NCBI RefSeq assembly: GCF_019797765.1
Contig: NZ_CP081862.1
Coordinates: 2,542,001-2,606,000, forward strand
Origin: Cellulomonas sp. C5510
Lineage (GTDB): Bacteria > Actinomycetota > Actinomycetes > Actinomycetales > Cellulomonadaceae
Direction of reading: 5' to 3'
Length of the DNA: 64,000 bases
A model generated the notes under the pieces. It worked only from the letters and a program-made list of their open reading frames with translations, was not told where the DNA came from and searched no databases. The translations under genes and the position numbers were made by a program. Below, piece after piece: positions 47,268 to 58,445 of the stretch (positions are counted from its first letter, which is position 1; each line of letters opens with the position of its first letter).

Positions 47268-48866
47268 TCAGCGCCCGAGGAACTTCTGCAGGTCCTCGAT
47301 GCTCGACGGGTCGAACGCGTCCTGCTGCGGGGCCGGCCCGCCGATGCCGAACGCCGAGCCCTTCGCCGCCGGCGCCGCGGGCGCGATCCCCGCCGCGCGG
47401 TCGGCCGCCGCCCGCTCCTGCGCGGCGCGCTTGGCCGGGTTGCCGGACTTGCCCTTGACCTTCTTCGCCGGTGCCGTCCGGCCGCGGCCCTTGCGGCCCG
47501 TCCCCGGGAGGTTCCCCATGCCGGGCACGGGCATGCCGCCGCCGCGCGCCATCTGCTGCATCATCTTCTGCGCCGCGGCGAACCGCTCGAGCAGACCGTT
47601 GACGTCCGACACCTGCATGCCGGAGCCCGCGGCGATGCGGGCGCGCCGGGAGCCGTTGATGATCTTCGGGTTGTCGCGCTCCGCCGGGGTCATCGAGCGG
47701 ATCATCGCCTCGACCCGGTCGACCTCGCGCTCGTCGAAGCTCTCGATGGCCTCGCGCATCTGCCCCATCCCGGGGAGCATGCCGAGCATCTTCTTCATCG
47801 AGCCCATGTTCTTGAGCTGCTGCATCTGCTGCAGGAAGTCCGCGAGCGTGAAGCCCTCGCCGGAGGCGAGCTTGCCGGCCATCTGCTCGGCCTGCTCGGC
47901 GTCGAACGCGCGCTCGGCCTGCTCGATGAGGGTGAGCACATCGCCCATGTCGAGGATGCGCGACGCCATGCGGTCGGGGTGGAACACCTCGAAGTCGGTG
48001 AGCTTCTCGCCCGTCGACGCGAACAGGATCGGCCGGCCTGTGACGGACGCGACCGACAGGGCGGCGCCGCCGCGCGCGTCGCCGTCGAGCTTCGACAGCA
48101 CGACGCCGGTGAAGCCGACACCCTCCTGGAACGCGGTGGCCGTCGCGACCGCGTCCTGGCCGATCATCGCGTCGATCACGAACAGGATCTCGTCCGGCTC
48201 GACGGCGTCGCGGATGTCGGCGGCCTGCCGCATGAGCTCCGCGTCGACGCCGAGACGGCCCGCGGTGTCGACGATGAGCACGTCGTGCTGGCGGGCCTTC
48301 GCGGTCGCGAGGCCCTCGCGCGCCACGGCCACCGGGTCGGCGCCCACGACGACGTCCTGCTCGGAGCCCTGGTTGCCGGGGTGGGGCGCGAACACCGGCA
48401 CGCCGGCGCGCTCCCCCACCACCTGCAGCTGCGTGACCGCGTTCGGGCGCTGCAGGTCGGCGGCGACCAGCATCGGGGTGTGGCCCTGGTCCTTGAGGTG
48501 CAGGGCGAGCTTGCCGGCGAGCGTCGTCTTGCCGGCTCCCTGGAGGCCGGCGAGCAGGATGACCGTCGGCGGGTTCTTGGCGAGCGTCAGCGGCCGGTTC
48601 GCGCCGCCGAGGATCGCCACCAGCTCGTCGTTGACGATCTTGACGACCTGCTGGGCGGGGTTCAGCGCGCCCGACACCTCGGCCGACAGCGCCCGCTCGC
48701 GCACCGCGCCGGTGAACTGCCGCACGACGGGGACGGCGACGTCCGCGTCGAGCAGCGCCCGGCGGATCTCGCGCACGGTGGCGTCGATGTCCGCCTCGGA
48801 CAGCCGCCCCTTGGAGCGCAGGTTCTTGAAGGTCGACGTCAGTCGGTCGGACAGGGTGGCGAACAC
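47268..48866 (-). CDS. ffh: Signal recognition particle protein Ffh
   Basis: A 532-residue SRP54 GTPase. N domain (LSDRLTSTFKNLRSKG), G domain with G1 GLQGAGKTT, G3 DTAGRLGVD and G4 SKLDGD, and a methionine-rich M domain (MQQLKNMGSMKKMLGMLPGM) that binds signal peptides and 4.5S RNA. A basic, glycine-rich C-terminal tail of about 90 residues is typical for actinobacteria. GTG 48866 with AGGA eight bases upstream. FtsY, its receptor, is 3.7 kb upstream. No SRP RNA gene is visible. Confidence 0.97.
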   Translation of the reverse strand: MFATLSDRLTSTFKNLRSKGRLSEADIDATVREIRRALLDADVAVPVVRQFTGAVRERALSAEVSGALNPAQQVVKIVNDELVAILGGANRPLTLAKNPPTVILLAGLQGAGKTTLAGKLALHLKDQGHTPMLVAADLQRPNAVTQLQVVGERAGVPVFAPHPGNQGSEQDVVVGADPVAVAREGLATAKARQHDVLIVDTAGRLGVDAELMRQAADIRDAVEPDEILFVIDAMIGQDAVATATAFQEGVGFTGVVLSKLDGDARGGAALSVASVTGRPILFASTGEKLTDFEVFHPDRMASRILDMGDVLTLIEQAERAFDAEQAEQMAGKLASGEGFTLADFLQQMQQLKNMGSMKKMLGMLPGMGQMREAIESFDEREVDRVEAMIRSMTPAERDNPKIINGSRRARIAAGSGMQVSDVNGLLERFAAAQKMMQQMARGGGMPVPGMGNLPGTGRKGRGRTAPAKKVKGKSGNPAKRAAQERAAADRAAGIAPAAPAAKGSAFGIGGPAPQQDAFDPSSIEDLQKFLGR

Positions 48867-48893
48867 CGCGCGATCCTCACGCTCTCTCGGCGG

Positions 48894-50660
48894 TCAGGGA
48901 CGTCCCAGCGTACCCGCCAGCCGCGCGGTCGCCCGCGCCACGAGGTCGTCCACGAGCTGCGCCCGCCACGCGGTCCACGCGGTGGGGCCGGCGGACGACG
49001 CGTCCGCCTCGGTCAGCGCGCGCAGCAGCGCCAGCAGGTCCGGCCGGTGGTCGACGGCCGCCAGGAGCGCCTCGACGGTGGCCGGGTCGTCGGGGTCCGC
49101 GCCGGTCGCCAGGTCCGCGAGCGTGAGGTGGTGCCGCACCAGCAGCTCGACGTCGGCCACGTCCGCCGGCGGGAAGCCCATGCGCTGCACGACGGGCCCG
49201 ACCAGCCGCGCACCCTCGACGGAGTGGTCCGCGGCGCCGGCGCGCTTGCCGATGTCGTGCAGGAGCGCGGCGACCAGCAGCACGTCCGGGCGGTCGACGG
49301 TGCGGCGCAGCCCGGCCGCGCGGGCGGCGGCCTCCACGAGGTGGCGGTCGACGGTGTGGCGGTGGATCGGCGAGCGCTGCGGGCGGTTGCGGACGCCGGC
49401 CCACTCCGGGATCCACGTGGTCACGACCCCGGCCAGGTCCAGCGCCTCCCACACCGGCACCTGCGCGGGTCCGGTGGTGAGGAGCTGCACGAGCAGGGTG
49501 CGGGCGGCCTTCGGCCACGGGGTCGGCAGCGGCGGCGTCCGCTCGAGGCTCGCGACGGTGATCGGCGACAGCGTCAGCCCCGTCCGGGCGGCGGTCGCGG
49601 CCGCGCGCAGGGACAGCAGCGGGTCGTCGGCGGGCCGGGCGTCGGCGGCCAGCACCAGCTCGCCGTCGTGCTCCACGAGGCCCTCCGCGACGGCGCGCAG
49701 CCGCGGCGGGGTGCGGCGCCCCCGCACCAGGACCGGTCGGCGCGCGGGCCGGGCGAGCGCCTGCCGGGCGTTGCGGGCGGTGGTGTCCAGGGCGTAGGAG
49801 ATGACCCGGCCGGCCTCCGCGAGGCTCGCGAGCAGGTCGTCCCGGTCCCCCACGCCCAGCAGCTCGGCGACCTCGTCCTGGTCGGCCAGCAGCAGCCGGT
49901 TCGTGTGCCGGCGGGTGACGGTCTGCACCGCGTCGCGGACGTCGAGCAGGTGCGCGTGCGCGCGGTCGACGGCGCCGTGCGGCCGGTCGGTCAGCCACGT
50001 CGCGGCGAGCGCGGACAGCACGACCGCGTCCCGGATGCCCCCGCGGGCCTCCTTGAGGTCCGGCTCGATGAGGTACGCGAGCTCGCCGTGCCGCTCGGCC
50101 CGCTGCCGCGTGGAGGCCAGCAGCTCGGGCAGCCGGCGGCGGGCCGCGGACCGCCAGTCGGCCAGCAGGGCGGACTGCGCCCGGTGCACGATGCCCGGGT
50201 CGCCCGCCACGGGGCGCAGGTCCAGCAGGCCGACCGCCGCCGGGAGGTCGCGGGAGGCCACCTGCCGGCACTGCGCGAGGGACCGCACGGAGTGGTCCAG
50301 GTCGAGACCCGCGTCCCACACCGGGTACCAGAGCCGGTCGGCCAGGCCCGCGAGCTCCTCGGCGGCGTGGCCCCGGCCGTCGTGCACGAGCAGGAGGTCG
50401 AGGTCGCTCGCCGGGCTGGCGTCGCCGCGGCCGACGGACCCCACGGCGCCGAGGCCGATGCCGGGGGTCTCCCGGCCCCCGGTCGCGGTGTCCCACAGCT
50501 CCGCCAGGCGCCGCAGCACCAGGTCGGACACGGCGCGGCGCCGCGCCCCGCCGTCGGCGTCCGGGCCGGACAACCGCGCGGCGAGCACGAGCCGCTCAGA
50601 GCGGAGGTCCCGCACCCCCGGGAGCTCCGGGGAGTGCGGGACCTCGGTCGGGTCGGCCAT
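48894..50660 (-). CDS. glnD: [Protein-PII] nucleotidylyltransferase/HD hydrolase without ACT domains
   Basis: A 588-residue GlnD. The nucleotidyltransferase motif is [17 protein letters not shown] (74-90); the middle domain includes [16 protein letters not shown]; the HD domain has ...[12 protein letters not shown] and LLHDIGKR (H468, D469). GlnD normally continues about 300 residues past the HD motif with two ACT domains that sense glutamine. Here only 119 residues remain before the stop, and ffh begins 28 bp later, so there is no room for them. Last gene of amtB-glnK-glnD. Confidence 0.92.
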   Translation of the reverse strand: MADPTEVPHSPELPGVRDLRSERLVLAARLSGPDADGGARRRAVSDLVLRRLAELWDTATGGRETPGIGLGAVGSVGRGDASPASDLDLLLVHDGRGHAAEELAGLADRLWYPVWDAGLDLDHSVRSLAQCRQVASRDLPAAVGLLDLRPVAGDPGIVHRAQSALLADWRSAARRRLPELLASTRQRAERHGELAYLIEPDLKEARGGIRDAVVLSALAATWLTDRPHGAVDRAHAHLLDVRDAVQTVTRRHTNRLLLADQDEVAELLGVGDRDDLLASLAEAGRVISYALDTTARNARQALARPARRPVLVRGRRTPPRLRAVAEGLVEHDGELVLAADARPADDPLLSLRAAATAARTGLTLSPITVASLERTPPLPTPWPKAARTLLVQLLTTGPAQVPVWEALDLAGVVTTWIPEWAGVRNRPQRSPIHRHTVDRHLVEAAARAAGLRRTVDRPDVLLVAALLHDIGKRAGAADHSVEGARLVGPVVQRMGFPPADVADVELLVRHHLTLADLATGADPDDPATVEALLAAVDHRPDLLALLRALTEADASSAGPTAWTAWRAQLVDDLVARATARLAGTLGRP

Positions 50661-50698
50661 CCGTCAGCCGGTCCGGCCGGCCGTCGTCGTGCCGGTCG

Positions 50699-52344
<1,646 letters not shown>

Positions 52345-52428
52345 GTGGAACGCCTCTCCCCTCGCCAGCCGAGCGGCCGGATCGGGGTCCAGCGTCCTGA
52401 ACAGGAGTTTCGAGGCGACGCCACCCGC

Positions 52429-52475
52429 GTTACAGGGATGTGACGAGGCCCCGGGTGGCGTCAACATTGTGTTAC
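52429..52475 (-). promoter_or_regulatory. Paired GlnR-like operator boxes upstream of amtB
   Basis: Minus strand: GTAAC-ACAATG-TTGAC (52475-52460) and GTCAC-ATCCCT-GTAAC (52444-52429). Both keep the AC-n9-AC layout known for actinobacterial GlnR sites and are 31 bp apart, three helix turns. They precede the nitrogen operon amtB-glnK-glnD, where GlnR control is established in relatives. Confidence 0.6.
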
Positions 52476-52524
52476 GCCGGGGGGTTCGTCTCAGTCGGCG
52501 GGCGTCCGGCGGGCCCCGGCGGCC

Positions 52525-53709
52525 TCAGCCGAGGATGCCGTCCACGAACTCCTCCGCGTCGAACGGCGCCAGGTCGTCCGGCCCCTCGCCCAGCCCGACG
52601 AGCTTGACGGGCACCCCGAGCTCGCGCTGGACCGCGATCACGATGCCGCCCTTGGCCGTGCCGTCGAGCTTGGTGAGCACGATGCCCGTCACCCCGGCGA
52701 CCTCCGCGAAGACGCGGGCCTGGTTCATGCCGTTCTGGCCGGTCGTCGCGTCGAGCACCAGGAGCACCTCGGACAGCGGCGCGGTGCGCGTCACGACGCG
52801 GGTGATCTTGCCGAGCTCGTCCATGAGCCCCGCCTTGTTCTGCAGGCGCCCGGCGGTGTCGACCAGCACCACGTCGGCCCCGTCGCGCACGCCGTCCCGG
52901 ACCGCCTCGAACGCGACGGACGCGGGGTCGGCGCCGTCGCGGTCGGCACGGACGGTCCGGACGCCGACGCGGGAGCCCCACGTCTCCAGCTGGTCGGCGG
53001 CGGCGGCACGGAACGTGTCGGCCGCACCCAGCAGCACCGATCGGCCCTCGGCGACGAGCACGCGCGCGAGCTTGCCGACGGTCGTCGTCTTGCCGGTGCC
53101 GTTGACGCCGACCACGAGCACCACCGCGGGCAGCGCCGTGCCGTCCTCGCCGGTCCGCGGGGAGGTCGCCAGCGACCGGTCGAGGCCCGGGTCCACGAGG
53201 GCGAGCAGCTGCTCCCGCAGCAGCGCGCGCACCTGGGCCGGGTCCTTGAGCCCCTGCACGCGCGCCTGGGTGCGCAGCGCGTCGACGAGGTCCGCGGAGG
53301 GGCCCGCGCCGACATCCGCCAGCAGCAGGGTCTCCTCGAGCTCGTCCCAGTCGTCCTCGCCGAGGTGGTCGCGGGACAGCACCTGGAGCATGCGCGCGCC
53401 CAACGGCGACCCGGAGCGGGCGAGGCGGTCGCGCAGCCGGGCGAGCCGACCGGCGGCGGGAGCGGGCACCTCGATCGCGGGCGGCGCCGCCGCGTCCTCG
53501 GGGGCCGGAGCCGCGGGGGCGGGCGCCTCTGCCTCGGGCGCCGCCGTGCCGGCGGGGGCGGCGGGGCGGTCCTCGACGGTCGTCGGGCCGGCGGCGTCCC
53601 GCGTCCCCCCGGGCCGGCGGCCACGGGTCAGCACCGCGGCACCGCCGCCCAGGACGGCGAGCGCCGGCACGCCGACGAGGAGCAGGGTCAGGAGGTCGTT
53701 CGAGTCCAC
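52525..53709 (-). CDS. ftsY: Signal recognition particle receptor FtsY
   Basis: A 394-residue SRP receptor GTPase. An N-terminal hydrophobic segment (LLTLLLVGVPALAVLGGGAAVL) anchors it, then an Ala/Pro/Glu-rich linker to about residue 85, and the NG domain with GVNGTGKTTTVGKLA, DTAGRLQNKAGLMDEL and TKLDGTAKGG. GTG 53709 has no ribosome-binding site but CAGACT lies 6 nt upstream, so it may be read from a leaderless mRNA. Follows smc and a small membrane protein. Confidence 0.96.
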   Translation of the reverse strand: MDSNDLLTLLLVGVPALAVLGGGAAVLTRGRRPGGTRDAAGPTTVEDRPAAPAGTAAPEAEAPAPAAPAPEDAAAPPAIEVPAPAAGRLARLRDRLARSGSPLGARMLQVLSRDHLGEDDWDELEETLLLADVGAGPSADLVDALRTQARVQGLKDPAQVRALLREQLLALVDPGLDRSLATSPRTGEDGTALPAVVLVVGVNGTGKTTTVGKLARVLVAEGRSVLLGAADTFRAAAADQLETWGSRVGVRTVRADRDGADPASVAFEAVRDGVRDGADVVLVDTAGRLQNKAGLMDELGKITRVVTRTAPLSEVLLVLDATTGQNGMNQARVFAEVAGVTGIVLTKLDGTAKGGIVIAVQRELGVPVKLVGLGEGPDDLAPFDAEEFVDGILG

Positions 53710-53715
53710 CGGGAC

Positions 53716-53721
53716 AGTCTG
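53716..53721 (-). promoter_or_regulatory. Leaderless-type -10 element of ftsY
   Basis: CAGACT ends 6 nt before GTG 53709 and no Shine-Dalgarno sequence is present. Confidence 0.35.
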
Positions 53722-53737
53722 TCAGCCGTCGCGGGTG

Positions 53738-54265
53738 TCAGCCGTCCGTGCCGTCGCGCGGGCGCGGCGGCACGGTGGGCGGCCGCTCGTCCGCGGCGAC
53801 GCCGGCCGGCGCGTGGCCGGAACGCCGTGCGGCGGTCGGCACGTGCACCGGGCGCGGGATCCGCGGGTGCCGGTCGTGCTGCCGGGGCGCCGCAGGACGG
53901 TCGGCCGGAACGGACGGCACCGGGCGGGCGGCGTCGCGGTCGTGGCCCCGGGCTCCGGCACGGCCGGGCAGCAGGCGTCCGGCCCGCTCCCCCGTCCGCT
54001 CGAGCATGTCCGCGAGCTCGTCCAGCTGCAGGTACCCGTCGTCCGGCTGGGACGCCTCCGCGAAGAGCTGCGCGAACGGCACGTCCACCGGCTCGGCGTC
54101 GGCCGCCTCGGCGGGCTGGTCCTCCGCGTCCCGGCGCAGCCCGCCCCGCAGGTCCTGCCAGAACGTGCGCAGCCCCGTGCGCCCGCCCTCGGCGGCGTTC
54201 GCCGCCACGATCACGCCCACCGCCGCCAGCAGAGCCAGCCCGATCCCCCATGCGTACGCGCCCAT
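53738..54265 (-). CDS. Small single-span membrane protein of unknown function
   Basis: A 175-residue protein with one N-terminal transmembrane helix (YAWGIGLALLAAVGVIVAAN) followed by a soluble, proline- and arginine-rich, probably disordered tail (after about residue 95). I do not recognise a family. It lies between smc and ftsY and may be co-transcribed with ftsY (28 bp gap). ATG 54265 has GACAAT 7 nt upstream and no ribosome-binding site. Confidence 0.65.
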   Translation of the reverse strand: MGAYAWGIGLALLAAVGVIVAANAAEGGRTGLRTFWQDLRGGLRRDAEDQPAEAADAEPVDVPFAQLFAEASQPDDGYLQLDELADMLERTGERAGRLLPGRAGARGHDRDAARPVPSVPADRPAAPRQHDRHPRIPRPVHVPTAARRSGHAPAGVAADERPPTVPPRPRDGTDG

Positions 54266-54272
54266 GGGATCA

Positions 54273-54278
54273 ATTGTC
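54273..54278 (-). promoter_or_regulatory. Leaderless-type -10 element of the small membrane protein gene
   Basis: GACAAT ends exactly 7 nt before ATG 54265 in the 92-bp gap after smc. Confidence 0.35.
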
Positions 54279-54357
54279 GGACGGGTTCCTGGGAACTGCC
54301 CCGTCCCGTGCCGGACCCGGGGCGAACCGGCACGAGATCTTCACGTCGCCCCGCGGC

Positions 54358-57300
54358 TCACACCGGCGCGGCGGCCTCGTCCCGCAGCCGCTGGCTGATC
54401 ACCGTGGTCACCCCGTCGCCGCGCATCGTCACGCCGTACAGCGCGTCGGCGATCTCCATGGTGCGCTTCTGGTGCGTGACGACGATGAGCTGGGAGTCCT
54501 CCCGCAGCTCGCGGAAGACCTCCAGCAGCCGGCCGAGGTTCGCGTCGTCGAGCGCGGCCTCCACCTCGTCCATGACGTAGAACGGGCTGGGCCGGGCCTT
54601 GAAGATCGACACCAGCAGCGCGACCGCCGTCAGCGACCGCTCGCCGCCGGACAGCAGCGACAGCCGCTTGACCTTCTTGCCCGCCGGCCGCGCCTCCACC
54701 TCGATGCCGGTGGTGAGCATGTCGGAGGGGTCGGTGAGCACCAGCCGACCCTCGCCCCCGGGGAACAGCCGCGGGAACACCCGGTCGAACTGCGCCGCGG
54801 TGTCCCGGTACGCCTCGGCGAACACCTGCTCCACGCGCTCGTCGATCTCCTGGACGATCTCCAGCAGGTCGGCGCGCGACTTCTTGAGGTCGGCGAGCTG
54901 CTCCACGAGGAACTTGTGCCGCTCCTCGAGCGCCGCGAACTCCTCCAGCGCCAGCGGGTTGACCCGGCCGAGCTGGGCGAGCGCGCGCTCGGCGGCCCGC
55001 AGCCGCTTCTCCTGCTCCGCCCGGACGTACGGCACCTCGGCCGGTGCGTCCCCGTTCGCCTCGGCGCCCGGGGGCGTGAGCACGGGCACCGCCCGGTGGG
55101 GCCCGAACTCCTCGACGAGCACGGCCGGGTCGATGCCGAGGTCCTCGACGGAGCGCGCCTGCAGCTGCTCGACGCGCAGCCGCTGCTCGGCGCGCGCGAC
55201 CTCGTCGCGGTGCGCGGCGTCCGTGAGCTGGGCGACCTCGCGCTGTCGCTCGTCCACCTGCGTCCGCACGGCGGCCAGGGCCGTGTCCCGCTCGGCGCGT
55301 GCGGACTCCGCGGCGGCGCGCTCGTCAGCGGCCCGGGCGAGGGCGTGCTCGACGACGCGCAGCGCCTGGGCGGCGCCCTGCGCGACCGCCGTCGCGACCG
55401 CGGCGTGCCGGGCGCGCGTCCGCTCGCGCTCGGCGGCCCGCTCGCGGGCGGCGCGCTCCGTGCGGGCGGCGCGGTCCAGCGACTCCGCGCGGCCCGCGAG
55501 CGCACGGGCGCGCTCCTCCGACGTCCGCAGGGTCAGCCGGGCCTCCGTCTCCCGGCCCCGCGCGGCCGACGCGGCCTCGGCCCGGGCGTCGCGCTCCACC
55601 GTGCGCTCCTCGATCGCGGCGTCGGTGTCGACGGGCTCGGCCTCGGCGGCCGCGAGCCGCTCGGTGAGCTCGGCCAGCTCCGCGGCCTCCGCGGCGAGCG
55701 CCTGCTCGGCCGCGGCGAGGGACGCCTGGACCCGCTCGGCCTCGGCGCGGGCCGCCCGTGCGGTCGCACCCAGGTGCCCGAGTTGCTCGGCGACCGCCGC
55801 GAGCGCCGCGTCGGACTCGTTCAGCCGTTCCAGCGTGTCCTGGTAGGCCGCGCGGGCGGACTCCTGGGCCTCGCGCGCCCCGACCAGGGCGAACCGGGCC
55901 TGCTCGGCGCGCGAGGTGGCGTCCTGGACGCCCTGCCGGGCCTCGTCCAGCGCGGCCTGCAGGTGCAACGCGCTCGGCGCTGTCGCCGAGCCGCCCGACG
56001 CCCGGTGCGCCGCCAGCACGTCGCCACCCCGTGTCGCGACGACGAGGTCCGGCCGCTCCCGCAGCACCCCGCGCGCGGCGACCAGGTCGTCCACCACCAC
56101 CACGTCGCTGAGGAGCCGGCGCACCGCGGGCAGCACGGCGGGCGGCGCCTGGACCAGGTCGAGCGCCCACGCGGCCCCGGCAGGCGAGGCTCCCACCCCG
56201 GCCGCCGCGGTCGTCCCGGCGTCACCCGCCGCGACGACCAGCCCCGCACGCCCGGCGTCCTGCCCCCGCAGGTACCGGATCGCGTCGACGGCGGCCTCCA
56301 CGGACTCGACGGCGACCGCGTCCGCCGACGCACCCAGGGCCGCCACGATCGCGTCCTCGTCGCCTGCGGCGACCGCGATGAGCGCGGCGAGCGACCCGAC
56401 GACGCCCGCCAGTCCGTCGGAGGCGAGCAGCGCGCCGGCGCCGTCCTTGCGGGTCAGGGACAGCTCGAGCGTCTCGATGCGCGACTCCAGCGCCGCTCGC
56501 TCGCGCTCGGCCTCGTCCAGCGCCTGCTCCAGCTCGGCGACCCGCGCGGCGGTCGTCTCGACGGCGTCCGCCGCGGCCTCGTGGGCGGCGTCCAGGCCCT
56601 CCTCGCCCTCCTCGACGCCGGCGACCTGCGTCTCCAGGGCGGCGAACTCGACGGTCGCCTCGTGCCCGCGCCGCTCCGCCTCCGTGAGCGTCGCACGCAA
56701 CCGTCCGATCTCCGCCTCGGTGGCCTCCAGGCGGCTGCGCCGGGCGCCCACCTGGCCGGCGAGCCGGGCGAGCCCCTCGCGCCGGTCGGCGGCCCCCCGC
56801 AGCACGGTGGCCAGGGCCTTCTCCGCGGCGACGGCCTCCTCCTCCGCCTGCTGCCGGGCGGCCTGGGCGGCCTCCAGCGCGGCGCGCGCGGTGTCGACCT
56901 CCGCGGTCAGCTCCGCCTCGGCGGCGCGCACCCGCTCGGCCTGGCGCTCGAGGTCCTCGGGGTCCTGCCCGCGGGCCGGCTCCGGCGTCGCGCTGCCGAG
57001 CAGCCGCGCCCGGTCCGCCGCGAGGGACCCCGTGCCGCGCAGCCGCTCCTGCAGCGCGGACAACCGGTACCAGAGGTCCGACGCCTCGCCCAGGGCGGGA
57101 GCCGCCTCGGCGGCCTCGCGCTCGAGGGCCGCGAGCCGGGCGCGAGCGGCGTCGAGCGCGGCCTCCGCCTCGGTGCGCCGGGCCCGCAGCGCCGTGTCGT
57201 CGGCGATCTCCTGCTCGAGGGTCGCGGTGAGCTGCGCCAGGTCGTCGGCGAGCAGCCGCGCCCGGGCGTCGCGCAGGTCCGCCTGGACGGTCTGCGCCTT

Positions 57301-57939
57301 GCGCGCGACCTCCGCCTGCCGGCCCAGCGGCCCGAGCTGGCGCCGCAGCTCCCCGGTCAGGTCGGTGAGGCGCGTGAGGTTCGCCTGCATCGCGTCGAGC
57401 TTGCGGAGCGCCTTCTCCTTGCGCTTGCGGTGCTTGAGGACGCCCGCGGCCTCCTCGATGAAGCCGCGCCGCTCCTCCGGCGTCGCGCGCAGCACCGCGT
57501 CGAGCTGACCCTGCCCGACGATGACGTGCATCTCCCGGCCCAGGCCCGAGTCGGACAGCAGGTCCTGGATGTCGAGCAGCCGGCACGGCCGCCCGTTGAT
57601 CGCGTACTCCGAGCCGCCGTTGCGGAACAGCGTCCGCGAGATCGTCACCTCGGTGTACTCGATCGGCAGGGCGCCGTCCGTGTTGTCGATGGTCAGCGAC
57701 ACCTCGGCACGCCCCAGGGGCGGGCGGCCGGAGGTGCCCGCGAAGATGACGTCCTCCATCTTGCCGCCGCGCAGCGACTTGGCGCCCTGCTCGCCCATCA
57801 CCCACGCGAGCGCGTCGACGACGTTCGACTTGCCGGACCCGTTGGGGCCCACGACGCAGGTCACCCCGGGCTCGAGGTGCAGCGTCGTCGCCGAGGCGAA
57901 CGACTTGAACCCCCGCAGGGTGAGCGTCTTCAGGTGCAC
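54358..57939 (-). CDS. smc: Chromosome segregation protein SMC
   Basis: A 1193-residue SMC ATPase. Walker A is GPNGSGKSN (31-39); long Ala/Glu/Arg-rich coiled coils flank a hinge near residues 500-650; the ABC signature LSGGERSL starts at 1096 and Walker B is YVMDE at 1121-1125, followed by VVTHQKRTME. It organises and segregates the chromosome with ScpA and ScpB, which are not in this window. GTG 57939 follows TAGGCT by 7 nt. Confidence 0.97.
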   Translation of the reverse strand: MHLKTLTLRGFKSFASATTLHLEPGVTCVVGPNGSGKSNVVDALAWVMGEQGAKSLRGGKMEDVIFAGTSGRPPLGRAEVSLTIDNTDGALPIEYTEVTISRTLFRNGGSEYAINGRPCRLLDIQDLLSDSGLGREMHVIVGQGQLDAVLRATPEERRGFIEEAAGVLKHRKRKEKALRKLDAMQANLTRLTDLTGELRRQLGPLGRQAEVARKAQTVQADLRDARARLLADDLAQLTATLEQEIADDTALRARRTEAEAALDAARARLAALEREAAEAAPALGEASDLWYRLSALQERLRGTGSLAADRARLLGSATPEPARGQDPEDLERQAERVRAAEAELTAEVDTARAALEAAQAARQQAEEEAVAAEKALATVLRGAADRREGLARLAGQVGARRSRLEATEAEIGRLRATLTEAERRGHEATVEFAALETQVAGVEEGEEGLDAAHEAAADAVETTAARVAELEQALDEAERERAALESRIETLELSLTRKDGAGALLASDGLAGVVGSLAALIAVAAGDEDAIVAALGASADAVAVESVEAAVDAIRYLRGQDAGRAGLVVAAGDAGTTAAAGVGASPAGAAWALDLVQAPPAVLPAVRRLLSDVVVVDDLVAARGVLRERPDLVVATRGGDVLAAHRASGGSATAPSALHLQAALDEARQGVQDATSRAEQARFALVGAREAQESARAAYQDTLERLNESDAALAAVAEQLGHLGATARAARAEAERVQASLAAAEQALAAEAAELAELTERLAAAEAEPVDTDAAIEERTVERDARAEAASAARGRETEARLTLRTSEERARALAGRAESLDRAARTERAARERAAERERTRARHAAVATAVAQGAAQALRVVEHALARAADERAAAESARAERDTALAAVRTQVDERQREVAQLTDAAHRDEVARAEQRLRVEQLQARSVEDLGIDPAVLVEEFGPHRAVPVLTPPGAEANGDAPAEVPYVRAEQEKRLRAAERALAQLGRVNPLALEEFAALEERHKFLVEQLADLKKSRADLLEIVQEIDERVEQVFAEAYRDTAAQFDRVFPRLFPGGEGRLVLTDPSDMLTTGIEVEARPAGKKVKRLSLLSGGERSLTAVALLVSIFKARPSPFYVMDEVEAALDDANLGRLLEVFRELREDSQLIVVTHQKRTMEIADALYGVTMRGDGVTTVISQRLRDEAAAPV

Positions 57940-57946
57940 GGGCGGC

Positions 57947-57952
57947 AGCCTA
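57947..57952 (-). promoter_or_regulatory. Leaderless-type -10 element of smc
   Basis: TAGGCT ends 7 nt before GTG 57939. The surrounding 20 nt match the proS start region at 18 positions, including spacing. Confidence 0.5.
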
Positions 57953-57958
57953 GTGGCG

Positions 57959-57994
57959 GCACCGGCCCGGGACCCGGAGGCCCCGGGCCGGTGC
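57959..57994 (-). terminator. Hairpin terminator after ndk
   Basis: Perfect 13-bp stem (57959-57971 and 57982-57994) with a 10-nt loop, 6 bp after the ndk stop and just ahead of the smc promoter element. Confidence 0.75.
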
Positions 57995-58000
57995 GCGGGC

Positions 58001-58432
58001 TCAGCGGGCCAGCGCGGGGAACCAGAGCCCGATCTCGCGGGCGGCCGACTCCGGGGAGTCCGAGCCGTGCACGAGGTTCTGCGTGACCTTCAGGCCCCAC
58101 TCGCGGCCGAGGTCGCCGCGGATGGTGCCCGGGGCTGCGACCGTCGGGTCCGTGGCGCCCGCCAGCGAGCGGAAACCCTCGATGACGCGGTGGCCCTCGA
58201 CGACGACCGCCAGGACGGGACCGGACTTCATGAACTCCACGAGCGGGCCGAAGAACGGCTTGCCCTCGTGCTCGGCGTAGTGGGCGTGCAGCAGGTCGTC
58301 GTCGGCGGTGCGGAGCTCGACGGCCACGAGGGTGTAGCCCTTGGCCTCGATGCGGCGGAGCACCTCGCCCGCCAGCCCCCGGCTCACGCCGTCGGGCTTG
58401 ACCAGGACGAGGGTGCGCTGGATGTCGCTCAT
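58001..58432 (-). CDS. ndk: Nucleoside diphosphate kinase
   Basis: A 143-residue [17 protein letters not shown] starts the fold; the catalytic histidine is in [14 protein letters not shown] and [14 protein letters not shown] are conserved. It equilibrates nucleoside di- and triphosphates. ATG 58432 is favoured over GTG 58441 because TAGGGT ends exactly 7 nt before it. Usually found behind folC and a DUF4233 gene; here DUF4233 is present but folC is not. Confidence 0.96.
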   Translation of the reverse strand: MSDIQRTLVLVKPDGVSRGLAGEVLRRIEAKGYTLVAVELRTADDDLLHAHYAEHEGKPFFGPLVEFMKSGPVLAVVVEGHRVIEGFRSLAGATDPTVAAPGTIRGDLGREWGLKVTQNLVHGSDSPESAAREIGLWFPALAR

Positions 58433-58439
58433 GGGCGTC

Positions 58440-58445
58440 ACCCTA
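58440..58445 (-). promoter_or_regulatory. Leaderless-type -10 element of ndk, overlapping the DUF4233 stop codon
   Basis: TAGGGT ends 7 nt before ATG 58432. Its TAG is the stop codon of the upstream DUF4233 gene. Confidence 0.5.

Noticed and set aside
53365..58086. A 1573-codon open frame antisense to smc and ftsY
   Set aside because: Composition is Arg/Gly/Leu/His-rich without any domain; it is the GC-driven shadow of smc, whose own frame has clear ABC ATPase motifs.
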